64,000 bases of DNA from Pedobacter montanisoli (GCF_022809115.1 NZ_JALGBH010000002.1:995543-1059542), one strand, 5' to 3'. Counted from the first letter of the stretch, positions 35,670 through 45,621 are shown. The notes: generated by a model not told the origin, from the sequence alone. Translations and numbers: made by a program.

Positions 35670-36449
35670 ATGCCTGAAAGCTTGGTACTCTATCATGTAG
35701 AAGAACGTATTTGTGAAATTACGCTCAACAGAATCGATAAAAAAAATGCTTTAAATCCTGAACTGGTTAACCTGTTAAAAAAGGCTATACAGCAAGCTAA
35801 TGATGATAAAGGAGTTAAAGTAATTGTTTTAAAAGCCAATGGCGATTGTTTTAGCGCAGGTGCCGATCTGGCCTACTTACAACAGCTACAACAAAACACT
35901 TACGAAGAAAATTTAGCTGATTCTGAAAACCTGAAAGCACTTTTTACTGCAATTAATTATTCAGGTAAAACAGTTATTGCTCAAGTTGAAGGACATGCTA
36001 TAGCCGGAGGATGCGGCCTGGCAACAGTTTGTGATTTTGTTTTTGCCGTACCTGAAGCGAAATTTGGTTATACAGAAGTAAAATTAGGTTTTGTACCTGC
36101 TATTGTAGCCTGCTTTTTAATGCAAAAGACAAGCCTTACTATAGCTAAAAAATTATTACTGACAGGTGAGTTGTTTAGCGCAGAGGAAGCTTTGCAATAT
36201 AATTTGATTACCTATGTAACAAAATCAGAGGAAATCAATCAAATTGTAAGAAATTTTGCTTTAGATTTATGTAACAATTCTTCGGCTAATTCGTTACAGA
36301 AAACTAAGATGCTCATTAATGAAATCGCTTATAACAATTTAAACGCAAATCTTGATTATGCAGTTAAACTAAACGCAGAAGTTAGGCAAAGCAACGATTT
36401 TAATAAAGGAATAAGCGCTTTTCTCAATAAGCAGAAAATTGAATGGTAA
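35670..36449 (+). CDS. Enoyl-CoA hydratase/isomerase family protein
   Basis: A 259-residue crotonase-fold enzyme. The oxyanion-hole segments are DCFSAGADLAYLQQL and HAIAGGCGLATVCDF; FGYTEVKLGFVPAIVACFL carries the glutamate of the active site. Family reactions hydrate or isomerise enoyl-CoA thioesters; the exact substrate is not determined. It begins 6 bases after comEC. The C-terminal residues (NKGISAFLNKQKIEW) match the family's usual end. Confidence 0.9.
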   Translation: MPESLVLYHVEERICEITLNRIDKKNALNPELVNLLKKAIQQANDDKGVKVIVLKANGDCFSAGADLAYLQQLQQNTYEENLADSENLKALFTAINYSGKTVIAQVEGHAIAGGCGLATVCDFVFAVPEAKFGYTEVKLGFVPAIVACFLMQKTSLTIAKKLLLTGELFSAEEALQYNLITYVTKSEEINQIVRNFALDLCNNSSANSLQKTKMLINEIAYNNLNANLDYAVKLNAEVRQSNDFNKGISAFLNKQKIEW

Positions 36450-36465
36450 ACTATAAACTTTAAAT

Positions 36466-37119
36466 ATGATGTTCAAATCAATCAAAACAGGAGTAATTGC
36501 TGCTATAATGGTAAGTTCAACCGTATATGCTTTTGCTCAGAAAAAAATAACAGAAGGTACAGCAGTGTACTCTATGGAAGGTGCAATGGGTAAACAGGAG
36601 CAGAAATTATCTTTCAATAATAATGTATCTAAATTAGTGATTGAATCTGGGCCTGCAACTATTTCTATCTTAAATGACGTAGAAAAAGAAAATGGGCTTA
36701 TTCTGGTAAGCGTACCAATTGCACAAATTCAGAAAGCTGCCAAACTAGCTAAAAAAGACTTAACTGAACAAAACGAGCAACAAGGTATTTTCCCTCCGGT
36801 TGATATTACTGCTACAGGCGAAAAACAAACCATAAATGGCTTCAATGCAGAAAAATATACTTATAAGAATGGCGCTAATGGCGAAACTTATGAAGTATGG
36901 ATCACTAAAGATATTGACCTGCCTGTTAACATGTTTACCGATAACTTTAAATCGCTTAAAGGAACAATGGTAAAAGTTACGGGTAAAGGTGGTAGTATCA
37001 TCTTAAAATCTGCTACAGAAGGTAAAATCGGAGCTTTATCTACAACAGATATTCCAAGCGGATATGATGAAATTACTTACGATGAACTTAAATCTATGCA
37101 GGGAGGCGGTGGAGAATAA
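36466..37119 (+). CDS. Secreted DUF4412-like protein (217 aa)
   Basis: A signal peptide (residues 1-24, ending YAFAQ) precedes a beta-rich domain. It contains YSMEGAMGKQEQKLSFNNN and GEKQTINGFNAEKYTYKNG, resembling DUF4412/LolA-like periplasmic proteins, in which a small sheet folds around a substrate groove. The sequence ends in a glycine-rich SMQGGGGE. It is in line with the enoyl-CoA hydratase gene (16 bases apart). No enzymatic motif is seen, and the family name is from memory. Confidence 0.7.
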   Translation: MMFKSIKTGVIAAIMVSSTVYAFAQKKITEGTAVYSMEGAMGKQEQKLSFNNNVSKLVIESGPATISILNDVEKENGLILVSVPIAQIQKAAKLAKKDLTEQNEQQGIFPPVDITATGEKQTINGFNAEKYTYKNGANGETYEVWITKDIDLPVNMFTDNFKSLKGTMVKVTGKGGSIILKSATEGKIGALSTTDIPSGYDEITYDELKSMQGGGGE

Positions 37120-37180
37120 TTAAAATCTTTGTCCACAAACCTATTCATCAGGCTTTTATTTTGGCATTTTTACTAATTTA

Positions 37181-39052
37181 GTGCCAATGTTTAAAAGCCT
37201 GTTTTTTTTTATACGCTACTTTCTGTTCTGGCTTCTCTATTTTGCCGTAGATCGTTTTATTTTCCTGCTTATTTTTAAGCAAAAGTTAAATACTGTTAGC
37301 TTCAGCGAGAAACTATTTACCTTTTATCATGCCCTACGTTTAGACACATCAATGGCTGCTTACATCAATGCCATTCCGCTTTTATTTTTCATTTTCCAGT
37401 TCTTTATTGCAAAAAAAGAAATCAATTTTAAATGGTTAAAAATATATAACCGAATTCTAATTGTATTATTCAGTCTTATTGCCGTAATCAATTTCAATAT
37501 CTATCGCGAATGGGGTAGTAAAATTAATGCAAGAGCACTGGGCTTTGCCATTAACACACCTAATGAAGCACTGGCTTCAAGTGCTTCCTCACCTATCCTA
37601 CTTACAGTTTTCATCTTTATTGTGTTGCTGTTAACGGGTTGGTATCTTGAAAATTACTGGGTAAAAAGAAAAATTCTTTTTCCAAAAATGGCTTTACCTG
37701 CTAAAATCCTTGCGTCTATCCTCCTATTAGGAATTAATTTTTTATGGATAAGAGGTGGCTGGGGAACAGCTCCAAACAGTCAGAGTATGGCTTATTTTTC
37801 TGAGAACCAGGTATTAAATCATGCTTCCTTAAACACAGAATGGAATTTGATGTCCAGCATCTTAGCTTCAAAAAAAGCCGATTCCAATCCTTATGTGTAT
37901 ATGAGTGAAGAAACGGCATCTGCCCAGGTAAAAGAATTGTACCAAACCTCATCTGATAGTACCATAAAAATTTTAAAAACCGACAAACCCAATATTGTAT
38001 TATTTATTTTAGAAAGCTTTACCGCCGATCTAACTTATATCTTAGGACAGGAAAAAGGTATCACACCTCATTTTGACAGTCTGGCACATAAAGGATTGCT
38101 ATTTAGCCAGATCTATGCAACTGGTAACCGTACCGATAAAGGGGTTATTGGCACTTTAGCAGGCTACCCTACCTTAGGAACAGGTAGCATTGTAAAATGG
38201 CCTGAAAAAATGCAGAAAATTCCAGCGATCAGCCAGTCTCTGCATCAGAACGGTTATGTAAACTCTTTCTTTTATGGAGGAGAATCTGAATTCGACAATT
38301 ACAAGGCATTTATCCTTAGTCATGATTACCAGTTACTGATCGATAAAAACAGTTTTGATAAGAAAGACATGAACTCTAAATGGGGTGCTTACGATGCAAT
38401 TGTATTTAACAGACAAATTCAGGAAGCCCAAAATTTTAAGCAACCTTTTTTTTCAACTATATTATCATTAACCAATCACGAGCCTTTTGAAGTTCCTGGT
38501 GTGCACAAATTTGGCACACAAGATAATGTAGCAAAATTTAAAAGCACAGCTTATTATACCGATTCATGTATAACAGCCTATTTAAATGAAGCAAAGAAGC
38601 AACCCTGGTATCAGAACACTTTATTCATTTTCATAGCAGATCACGGGCATGTTCTACCTAAAAACAAATACGATATTTTTGAACCTCAGCGTTACCATAT
38701 CCCTATGTTGTTTTATGGAGAAGTGATTAAAGATGAATTTAAAGGAAAGCAAATAAACTATACGGGCAGTCAGCAGGATTTAGCTGCCACATTACTTGCC
38801 CAGTTAAATTTGAAACACGACCAATTTACCTGGAGTAAAAACTTATTAAATCCTAACGTTAAGCATTTTGCTTATTTTAGCTGGGATAACGGATTTGGTT
38901 TTATTGAAAACGATCACTGCGTTACCTTTGATAATGTGGGCAAATCGATTTTGTATAACAACCAGCCTAATGATAAAAACAGTACTAACCAAATATTAAC
39001 CAACGGAAAAGCCTATTTACAAAGTGCCTATCAAAATTTTATTAAACTATAA
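37181..39052 (+). CDS. LTA synthase family sulfatase-fold protein
   Basis: A 623-residue membrane-anchored phosphotransferase of the LtaS/sulfatase family. Five helices occupy residues 1-200; the extracytoplasmic domain begins KPNIVLFILESFTADL (metal-binding Glu about residue 277), has the nucleophile in NRTDKG (Thr about 315), and ends in FIADHGH (Asp487, His488). In a Gram-negative it cannot make lipoteichoic acid; a phosphoglycerol or phosphoethanolamine transfer onto envelope glycans is likely. The start may be GTG at 37181 or ATG at 37187. It precedes DPP-IV by 3 bases. Confidence 0.88.
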   Translation: MPMFKSLFFFIRYFLFWLLYFAVDRFIFLLIFKQKLNTVSFSEKLFTFYHALRLDTSMAAYINAIPLLFFIFQFFIAKKEINFKWLKIYNRILIVLFSLIAVINFNIYREWGSKINARALGFAINTPNEALASSASSPILLTVFIFIVLLLTGWYLENYWVKRKILFPKMALPAKILASILLLGINFLWIRGGWGTAPNSQSMAYFSENQVLNHASLNTEWNLMSSILASKKADSNPYVYMSEETASAQVKELYQTSSDSTIKILKTDKPNIVLFILESFTADLTYILGQEKGITPHFDSLAHKGLLFSQIYATGNRTDKGVIGTLAGYPTLGTGSIVKWPEKMQKIPAISQSLHQNGYVNSFFYGGESEFDNYKAFILSHDYQLLIDKNSFDKKDMNSKWGAYDAIVFNRQIQEAQNFKQPFFSTILSLTNHEPFEVPGVHKFGTQDNVAKFKSTAYYTDSCITAYLNEAKKQPWYQNTLFIFIADHGHVLPKNKYDIFEPQRYHIPMLFYGEVIKDEFKGKQINYTGSQQDLAATLLAQLNLKHDQFTWSKNLLNPNVKHFAYFSWDNGFGFIENDHCVTFDNVGKSILYNNQPNDKNSTNQILTNGKAYLQSAYQNFIKL

Positions 39053-39055
39053 ACT

Positions 39056-41221
39056 ATGAATTTAGCTAAATTTATAAGCAAGGTATTGCTTGTTAGCCTT
39101 TTATTTACCGGTTGGGCACATGCCCAGAACATCAACTGGACCAAAGATGGAACCGGTTATTACCAGAATACGGTTGGAGAGATTACAGTGGTAACATTAC
39201 CCAAAAACGAACGTTCTACTTTAATTGGCAGGGATCTACTTACGCCTACAAATAGTTCTTCTCCGCTGCAGGTACGCAGTTTTCAATTAAGTGAAGATGG
39301 CAGTAAAGCGCTGATCTATACCAATACCAAAAAAGTTTGGCGTTACGATACACGTGGCGACTATTGGGTGGCAGATATTAAAAACAATACTTTAACCCAA
39401 TTGGGTAAAGGTAAACCTGCTTCTTCGCTTATGTTTGCAAAATTCTCGCCTGATGCCTCTAAAGTGGCTTATGTAAGCGGACATAACATCTATGTTGAGG
39501 ATTTGGCTACAGGTACCATTAAAGCTTTAACTACGGATGGTTCAGCCAGAATGATTAACGGAACTTTTGACTGGGTTTATGAAGAAGAATTTGATTGCAG
39601 AGATGGTTTTAGATGGAGCCCTGATGGAAAATCAATTGCTTACTGGCAAATTGATGCCACCAAGATCAAAAACTTTTTAATGATCAATAATACCGATTCA
39701 ATCTATTCTTTTAATGTTCCGGTAGAATATCCTAAAGTTGGACAAGATCCTTCATCATGTAAGATTGGTGTGGTAGATATCAATACTGCACAAACCAAAT
39801 GGATTGGGGTTCCGGGCAGTTCGGTACAGAACTACATTCCACGTATGGATTGGATACCCGCTTCAAATGATATTATTTTACAACAGCTTAACCGTCAGCA
39901 AAACGAGAGCAAAGTTTATATAGCCAACGCAAGCACCAATAAAACAGACTTGGTTTACAGTGAAACCAATGCAGCCTGGATCGATGCTACCGATGGTTTT
40001 ACCTGGTTAAATGACAATAAAGAGTTTGCTTGGTTAACTGAAAAAGATGGATGGAGACATTTATACCGCATATCTCGTGATGGTAAAAAACAAACTCTGG
40101 TAACTAAAGGCGATTATGATGTAATTGCTTTAAACCTGATTGATGAAAAAAGCAACACAGTCTATTTTTCAGCTTCACCGGTTAATGCAACACAAAAATA
40201 TTTGTATAAAACCAAGTTAGATGGCAAAGGTAAATTAGAAATGGTTACGCCGTCTGTTCTTTTAGGAACACATACATACAGCATTTCGCCAAATGGTTTA
40301 TTTGCCCGCCATAGCTATAACAGTTCTATCGTAACTCCTGTTACAGAATGGATGAACTTTAAAACCGGCAATCCTTTAACCATGGAAGGCAGCATTACCA
40401 ACCAACTGGCTAAACAACAAGCACCAAAAAACAAAGTAGAATTCTTTAAAGTAACTACAGAAGATGGTGTGGTTTTAGATGGCTGGATGAAAAAGCCCGA
40501 TAACTTTGATGTAACCAAAAAATACCCAGTTGTTTTCTATGTATATGGCGAGCCGGCTTCTGCAACCGCTTTAGATACTTATGGCGCGGGTAACAATTTC
40601 TTGTACAATGGAAATATGGCACAAGATGGCTATATCTATATTTCTATGGATAACAGAGGTGCTCCACTACCTAAAGGTTCTGCATGGCGCAAAGCGATCT
40701 ACAAAAACATAGGTGTAATCAACATCAGAGATCAGGCTATGGCAGCTAAAAAATTATTAGCACAAAATGCCTTTATGGACAAAGACCGTGTAGCTGTTTG
40801 GGGATGGAGCGGTGGCGGGTCTTCTACCCTGAATTTACTGTTCCAATATCCTGAAATTTACAAAACAGGTATTGCCATTGCTGCAGTAGCCAACCAATTA
40901 ACTTACGACAACATTTATCAGGAACGTTACATGGGTACTCCTTTTCCAAGTACTGATGCTTATGTTGCGGGATCACCAATTACACATGCTAAAAATTTAA
41001 AAGGCAATCTTTTGGTTGTTCATGGTACAGGCGATGATAACGTGCATTACCAAAACGCAGAAATGCTGATCAATGAACTGGTTAAAAACAAAAAAGTATT
41101 TCAACTGATGAGCTACCCTAACCGTACGCATAGCATTAGCGAAGGTGCTGGTACAAGCGAACATTTAAGACTGATTTATACCAAATTCTTAAAAGAGAAC
41201 TGCCCTCCGGGTGGCCGTTAA
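39056..41221 (+). CDS. Dipeptidyl peptidase IV (S9B)
   Basis: A 721-residue exported serine exopeptidase that cuts Xaa-Pro and Xaa-Ala dipeptides. The signal peptide ends near GWAHAQ. The beta-propeller (residues 60-470) has DWVYEEEF with the Glu-Glu pair that holds the substrate N-terminus. The hydrolase domain supplies Ser585 (GWSGGG), Asp660 (GTGDDNVH) and His692 (RTHSI). Active-site features are complete. It is the last gene of the long plus-strand run. Confidence 0.95.
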   Translation: MNLAKFISKVLLVSLLFTGWAHAQNINWTKDGTGYYQNTVGEITVVTLPKNERSTLIGRDLLTPTNSSSPLQVRSFQLSEDGSKALIYTNTKKVWRYDTRGDYWVADIKNNTLTQLGKGKPASSLMFAKFSPDASKVAYVSGHNIYVEDLATGTIKALTTDGSARMINGTFDWVYEEEFDCRDGFRWSPDGKSIAYWQIDATKIKNFLMINNTDSIYSFNVPVEYPKVGQDPSSCKIGVVDINTAQTKWIGVPGSSVQNYIPRMDWIPASNDIILQQLNRQQNESKVYIANASTNKTDLVYSETNAAWIDATDGFTWLNDNKEFAWLTEKDGWRHLYRISRDGKKQTLVTKGDYDVIALNLIDEKSNTVYFSASPVNATQKYLYKTKLDGKGKLEMVTPSVLLGTHTYSISPNGLFARHSYNSSIVTPVTEWMNFKTGNPLTMEGSITNQLAKQQAPKNKVEFFKVTTEDGVVLDGWMKKPDNFDVTKKYPVVFYVYGEPASATALDTYGAGNNFLYNGNMAQDGYIYISMDNRGAPLPKGSAWRKAIYKNIGVINIRDQAMAAKKLLAQNAFMDKDRVAVWGWSGGGSSTLNLLFQYPEIYKTGIAIAAVANQLTYDNIYQERYMGTPFPSTDAYVAGSPITHAKNLKGNLLVVHGTGDDNVHYQNAEMLINELVKNKKVFQLMSYPNRTHSISEGAGTSEHLRLIYTKFLKENCPPGGR

Positions 41222-41747
41222 TCTATAAGAAAGGTGTCTAAAATTAATATTCCGTCATCCTGAACTCGTTTCAGGATCTTAAATGAGGTAAATACCTTGA
41301 TTTAAAGATTCCGAATCAAATACGGAGTGACGAAAGATTTTAGGCACCTTTTAAATTTTCAACAATTGCTCTTTCTTCTGCTCCTTTTTATACCTAGTTG
41401 CAAAATTTGTGTCTGCCATAATTATACGTCTTTAATAACAAGCTAAACTACTTGGCCTTTATTGAGTATTACAAAACAATTCTCAAATCAAGTCATTAAT
41501 TATATTTTTTCATACTTATGACATCTATTTAAGGTCGTTAATCGATTCTATTTTATCTCTAAAATAGAGCGCTATACCTTTAAAAACTTCAAAGCAATTG
41601 TTACGAAACCGACATGAATACGCTCACAATTTGCTCCGATCGCCATTGAATGGTTGAAGGAAGCTTTAAAAAAATATTGAGCTCATGAACAAATCAAGCT
41701 TGCGAGTTCAGTAATACTTTAAAATAATGAACAATAATTTAATATAG
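41222..41747. other. Intergenic region with a repeat and a possible decayed gene end
   Basis: A 526-base gap. Positions 41231-41350 are a MITE-like repeat. From 41351 to 41747 I see no intact gene; a short open stretch, PIAIEWLKEALKKY then stop, near 41628-41673 looks like the C-terminal tail of a lost gene, but it is too short to identify. Confidence 0.5.
41231..41350. repeat. MITE-like palindromic repeat, copy B
   Basis: 120 bases with terminal inverted repeats AAGGTGTCTAAAAT (41231-41244) and its 13-of-14 reverse complement at 41337-41350. Internal CGTCATCCTGAACTCGTTTCAGGATCTT is the shared core, and GTGACG lies near the other end. The termini match those of the copy at 1725-1889, while the interiors differ, as expected for a dispersed non-coding element. 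Confidence 0.75.
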
Positions 41748-42467
41748 ATGAAAAAATATGTATTATTTACATTAGCCAGTATAATATTTTCAGCTAATGC
41801 CTGTAAAAAACCATCAAATTCAGGAGAAGAAAGAGGATATGCAACCGGAAAAGCAGTTGATAGTAAGGGAAAACCATTGGCAGGAGTAGAAGTAACGTTA
41901 GAAAACACTACTTTTCACGAGGGATACACCTCAACAACGGACAAAAGCGGTAATTACAAGATAAAATTGAGCAAAAATGGGGCTTATAGCGCATCGGCCT
42001 ATATAGACAAAACGTTAAATAATATTGTATACCATCTTCCGCTACACACCAATGATAAAAATTATTTTAGTCAAGAGGGCGGAGTAGTAAATTTTGAACT
42101 GAAGCTTACCGGGCAAAAGCCTGAGGGCGGGCATTATGGCGGCGAAATTCAGGTTAGTGCAGATATCAATGATTTAAATCCTATTGAAGACCAAGAAAAT
42201 ATTGAACTTACACTAACTCCTCTTAGTAAATTAGTTGATGGAACTGAGGCCGCAGTGGTCAAACTAAACTTAACAAGAATTTCTCTTTATTATGGACTTG
42301 TTGATATTCCTATTGCGAGATACTCAGTTTCTGCAAAATACAAAGGCAGCGTGCTTAAATTAAAAATTAGAGACACCAATAATGCCTATCAAAATAATGT
42401 AACGGTTGATTTTCCTGCGGATATTTATAGCGGTGCTGTGGTAGGCTTATCCTATTCTAGAAATTAA
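41748..42467 (+). CDS. Lipoprotein with carboxypeptidase-like regulatory domain
   Basis: A 239-residue protein. MKKYVLFTLASIIFSANAC is a lipoprotein signal; Cys19 would be lipidated. Residues 30-115 resemble the carboxypeptidase regulatory-like fold: GKAVDSKGKPLAGVEVTLENT, then TTDKSGNYKIKLSKNGAYSASAY. The C-terminal half has no known domain. This fold is often the N-terminal module of SusC/TonB-dependent proteins, but here it is a stand-alone lipoprotein. It lies in a loosely packed region. Confidence 0.8.
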   Translation: MKKYVLFTLASIIFSANACKKPSNSGEERGYATGKAVDSKGKPLAGVEVTLENTTFHEGYTSTTDKSGNYKIKLSKNGAYSASAYIDKTLNNIVYHLPLHTNDKNYFSQEGGVVNFELKLTGQKPEGGHYGGEIQVSADINDLNPIEDQENIELTLTPLSKLVDGTEAAVVKLNLTRISLYYGLVDIPIARYSVSAKYKGSVLKLKIRDTNNAYQNNVTVDFPADIYSGAVVGLSYSRN

Positions 42468-42600
42468 TTTTCATCAAATGTGTTGAACTGCGTAGAATTA
42501 ATAAATATGCTATGCGGTTTACATAATAGACTTTTAATCAGAAATCGATAATTGGTGTATTAAAACCAGCATAGCCAAAAACAAGGACTTAAAGAAATAA

Positions 42601-43848
42601 TTATTCTCTGGTTTTAAAGTCAATCAAATAAGTTTTAATACCTACTCCGTTTAAGTCTCTAAAACCTTTACCAACTAAGATCTGATAACGTTGATTAGGC
42701 TTTAGCGTGTCCAATTCAAACGTCACAGATTTACCATCTAGCGCAAAACTGATAAACGATTTAAGTACAAGTAAATAATCCTTTCCTAATGGTCCAAGTT
42801 CAAAGTTTCTATAACGCTTATCCATAGCTGTAGAAAAGTTTATGGTTATTTTAGAGGTATTGGGATCAACCAACTGCCCACTTTCAAAAGGAGAAACGCT
42901 TAAAACGACAGGTCGATTTTTCTCATACGTTTTCTTTAATACGGCCATCGGTGTTTTGAAAAAACCCGATTTATCAACATAAGCAAAAAGAGCCTTTTCA
43001 TCATTGTAATCCAACTCTATCATCTCTTTAATTGCACGTTGCTTATCAGCGGCGTTTTTGTAATACTGTTCTGCAATGGCATATCCTATATAATAGCCCA
43101 TATCCCGCTGTCCAAATTCGTTTGTTACATCGCTATACAACCAAAAACTGTAACTTTCGTTAAATAGTTGTTTGGCAAAAACCTGTTTCACTTTCTCTAC
43201 GTTTTCTTTACCATATACAAATGCTGGTACTGTAGAATTGGTTTCCATAACTTTTTCTGCCATAAACTCTGCTACCCCCTCCATTACGCACTGGCCCAAT
43301 AAATTATTAGCCTGTGTAGTTTTCTGTTGTGTATGCACATACTCATGAATATTGGTAAATACCAGATTGCCCAAATGCTCGTTTGACATTGCAATTTCAC
43401 TTCCAATTAAAATCAAGCTGTCTGATGTGGTTCCTCCACTTCTAAAAGCACCAACCGTAAAATAAATTGTTGCCGGTTTCAATGCTGGATAAAGCTTTCT
43501 CAATTGTTCAACTTTTTGATCAATAGCTCCAGCATATTTATCCGCTTTCAACATATTTTCACGAATGGATTCAAAATATTTCTGACGTTGTTTAATCGCA
43601 TCTATATACGATTTAGCCGTATAATTCCGGGCTTGCATCATAGCCTTTAAACCGGGTGTACCTTTTTCTAAAAAAAGCTTATTGAGCTGCTGATATTGTT
43701 GGGCGCTATCTTTTGTGGCAATGATCTGATCATAAGCCTCCCAAAAGTGATTGATGTCTGTTGTAATAAAATTGGAGAATTGTTTTTGCGCAAACGATAA
43801 CTGAACAACAAACAACATGCTGATTAGAGAAAAAACAAAATATTTCAT
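42601..43848 (-). CDS. DUF2268-like secreted putative zinc protease
   Basis: A 415-residue exported protein; the start MKYFVFSLISMLFVVQLSFAQ at 43848 gives a signal peptide, while the longer upstream frame (to 43986) lacks one. IHEYVHTQQK carries the HExxH zinc motif and MEGVAEFMAEKV the glutamate, as in gluzincin-like DUF2268. The C-terminal about 90 residues (VLSVSPFESGQLVDPNTSKITINFSTAMD) look like a SbsA Ig-like fold. Its targets are unknown. It is divergent from the LuxR gene. Confidence 0.8.
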   Translation of the reverse strand: MKYFVFSLISMLFVVQLSFAQKQFSNFITTDINHFWEAYDQIIATKDSAQQYQQLNKLFLEKGTPGLKAMMQARNYTAKSYIDAIKQRQKYFESIRENMLKADKYAGAIDQKVEQLRKLYPALKPATIYFTVGAFRSGGTTSDSLILIGSEIAMSNEHLGNLVFTNIHEYVHTQQKTTQANNLLGQCVMEGVAEFMAEKVMETNSTVPAFVYGKENVEKVKQVFAKQLFNESYSFWLYSDVTNEFGQRDMGYYIGYAIAEQYYKNAADKQRAIKEMIELDYNDEKALFAYVDKSGFFKTPMAVLKKTYEKNRPVVLSVSPFESGQLVDPNTSKITINFSTAMDKRYRNFELGPLGKDYLLVLKSFISFALDGKSVTFELDTLKPNQRYQILVGKGFRDLNGVGIKTYLIDFKTRE

Positions 43849-44108
43849 ACCGATAAAAGACACATAAATTTTTAAGATGTGACAGGTGTACGTTTCTTTA
43901 TTTGTAATTGAAAGATATTTCGAATAGGCTAAAATTGGCCAAGGAAAATTAAATGAACTTGTGCTGCGTTTTAACTTTAAGATCATAGAGAACCTAAACG
44001 CCTATGGTCATTTTTGTATCTTTAGTCAAAATTTAGTACTATTATATTGATTTTTAATCATTTGCCATATAAATTACACTCTTTCAATAATCCAAGGCGG
44101 ATAAGTTT

Positions 44109-44588
44109 ATGATGATTAGCAAAAATATATTTCTCAAAAATAAAACAAATATCATCTATGGAATTAGTTTGGCATTCCTGCTGATTTTTCTTAAATGGTT
44201 AGAGCTCCGGTTTATCATTTTCAATCATTCATATGAAATTTATATCGGACTTATCGCTATTTTTTTTACCGCTTTTGGAATTTGGCTTGCGCTGAAACTT
44301 TCAAAACCAAAAGTTGAAACCGTTATAGTGGAAAAAGAGGTTTACATTGGAAAACCTGAAAACTTTATCCAAAATACTTTTCTCATTTCTGAACTTGAAT
44401 TGAGTAAAAGAGAACTAGAAGTTTTAGAGCTTTTAGCAAAAGGATACAGCAATCAGGAAATTGCAGCACAGCTTTTTGTATCGTTAAGCACCGTAAAAGC
44501 CCACAATCAAAATCTTTTTGAAAAATTAGAGGTTAAAAGAAGAATACAAGCGGTTGAAAAAGCCAAAAGACTAAAACTTATTGCTTAA
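44109..44588 (+). CDS. Membrane-anchored LuxR-type transcriptional regulator
   Basis: A 159-residue protein with two N-terminal membrane helices (residues 14-30 and 42-63), a short linker, and a C-terminal LuxR HTH (residues 96-155): LSKRELEVLELLAKGYSNQEIAAQLFVSLSTVKAHNQNLFEKL. No receiver or sensor domain is seen, so the helices themselves may detect a signal. It precedes a DUF4199 protein and a VOC protein in the same direction, a combination common in Bacteroidota. Confidence 0.9.
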   Translation: MMISKNIFLKNKTNIIYGISLAFLLIFLKWLELRFIIFNHSYEIYIGLIAIFFTAFGIWLALKLSKPKVETVIVEKEVYIGKPENFIQNTFLISELELSKRELEVLELLAKGYSNQEIAAQLFVSLSTVKAHNQNLFEKLEVKRRIQAVEKAKRLKLIA

Positions 44589-44685
44589 ATACTCATACTT
44601 TAGTATAAAATCACAAAAATAGCCGAAAGTATAATCAGTAATAATAGTGTTTTTCTCACTTTAGCATCAACAAATAATTTCAAAA

Positions 44686-45225
44686 ATGAAAAAGAATATT
44701 CTCACACACGGATTGATTTCAGGCATAATCGTTTCGGTTATAATGCTGTTTTCAATGAATTATTACAGCTATTGCGAAGGCAGTGTAAACCAGAGTACAA
44801 GTATGCTCATTGGCTATGCTTCCATGCTCATCGCATTTTCAATGATTTTTGTGGGCATTCGCAATTACCGCGATAAATATAATGATGGTATCATCAGCTT
44901 TGGAAAAGCCTTTAAAATAGGGATTTTAATTGCGCTCATTGCTTCAACTATCTATGTTGTTTCGTGGTTGGTATGTTATTTTTTCTTTATGCCCGATTTT
45001 TTGGACAAATACAGTACCCGCGAAATTGAAAACATGAAAATAAACGGAGCAACAGCAGCGGAAATTGAGGTTAAAATAAAAGAAATGGCAAAATTTGCAA
45101 CGATGTACAAAAATCCGTTCTTCAATGCAATGATGACCTATGCAGAAATTTTACCTGTAGGGTTGATCGTAACACTTATCAGTTCTTTGATTTTAAAAAG
45201 AAAGGCAAAAAACAGTGGGATGTGA
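44686..45225 (+). CDS. DUF4199 membrane protein
   Basis: A 179-residue membrane protein. About four helices (residues 8-26, 39-58, 78-103, 145-172) and the sequence GIRNYRDKYNDGIISFGKAFKIGILIALIAS match DUF4199, a Bacteroidota family of unknown role. The LuxR gene lies 97 bases upstream and the VOC gene 33 bases downstream. Confidence 0.88.
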   Translation: MKKNILTHGLISGIIVSVIMLFSMNYYSYCEGSVNQSTSMLIGYASMLIAFSMIFVGIRNYRDKYNDGIISFGKAFKIGILIALIASTIYVVSWLVCYFFFMPDFLDKYSTREIENMKINGATAAEIEVKIKEMAKFATMYKNPFFNAMMTYAEILPVGLIVTLISSLILKRKAKNSGM

Positions 45226-45258
45226 ATTAGTGATGTACAAAATTAAAAATATATAAAG

Positions 45259-45621
45259 ATGGCCACATTATATCCTTTTATTCGAGTACCTGATGTTGCC
45301 ATTGCAAAGTCTTGGTACGAAAGCATTGGATTTACTTGCATTGGTATTCATGAAGAACTTAGTTGCGGCTTGGATTGGGCAATGATGCAATGGGATGATG
45401 CCATATTTATGCTCTACCCTCAATTGGAGAATACAATTACAAATGCGAACAATTGCGGCTTATATTTTAACATGGACACCATAGAGGGATTGAAAGAAAA
45501 ACTGGACGGCAAAGCCCGGATAATTGAAGTGGTTGAGGAAACGGAATATGGAAGAAAAGAAATAACATTCCATGACTGTTACGGTTTCCAGGTTACATTT
45601 TCCTGTGTTCAAACACCTTGA
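45259..45621 (+). CDS. VOC (glyoxalase/bleomycin-resistance) family protein
   Basis: A 120-residue cytoplasmic protein. It starts LYPFIRVPDVAIAKSWYESIGFTCIG, the VOC first beta-alpha unit, and continues with YGRKEITFHDCYGFQVTFSC, a typical final strand. It may bind a metal or a small hydrophobic ligand; the normal His/Glu ligand pattern is only partly kept. Companion of the DUF4199 gene. Confidence 0.82.
   Translation: MATLYPFIRVPDVAIAKSWYESIGFTCIGIHEELSCGLDWAMMQWDDAIFMLYPQLENTITNANNCGLYFNMDTIEGLKEKLDGKARIIEVVEETEYGRKEITFHDCYGFQVTFSCVQTP

Noticed and set aside
43849..43986. Upstream extension of the DUF2268-like gene to 43986
   Set aside because: The added 46 residues have no conserved character and would hide the signal peptide that starts at 43848.
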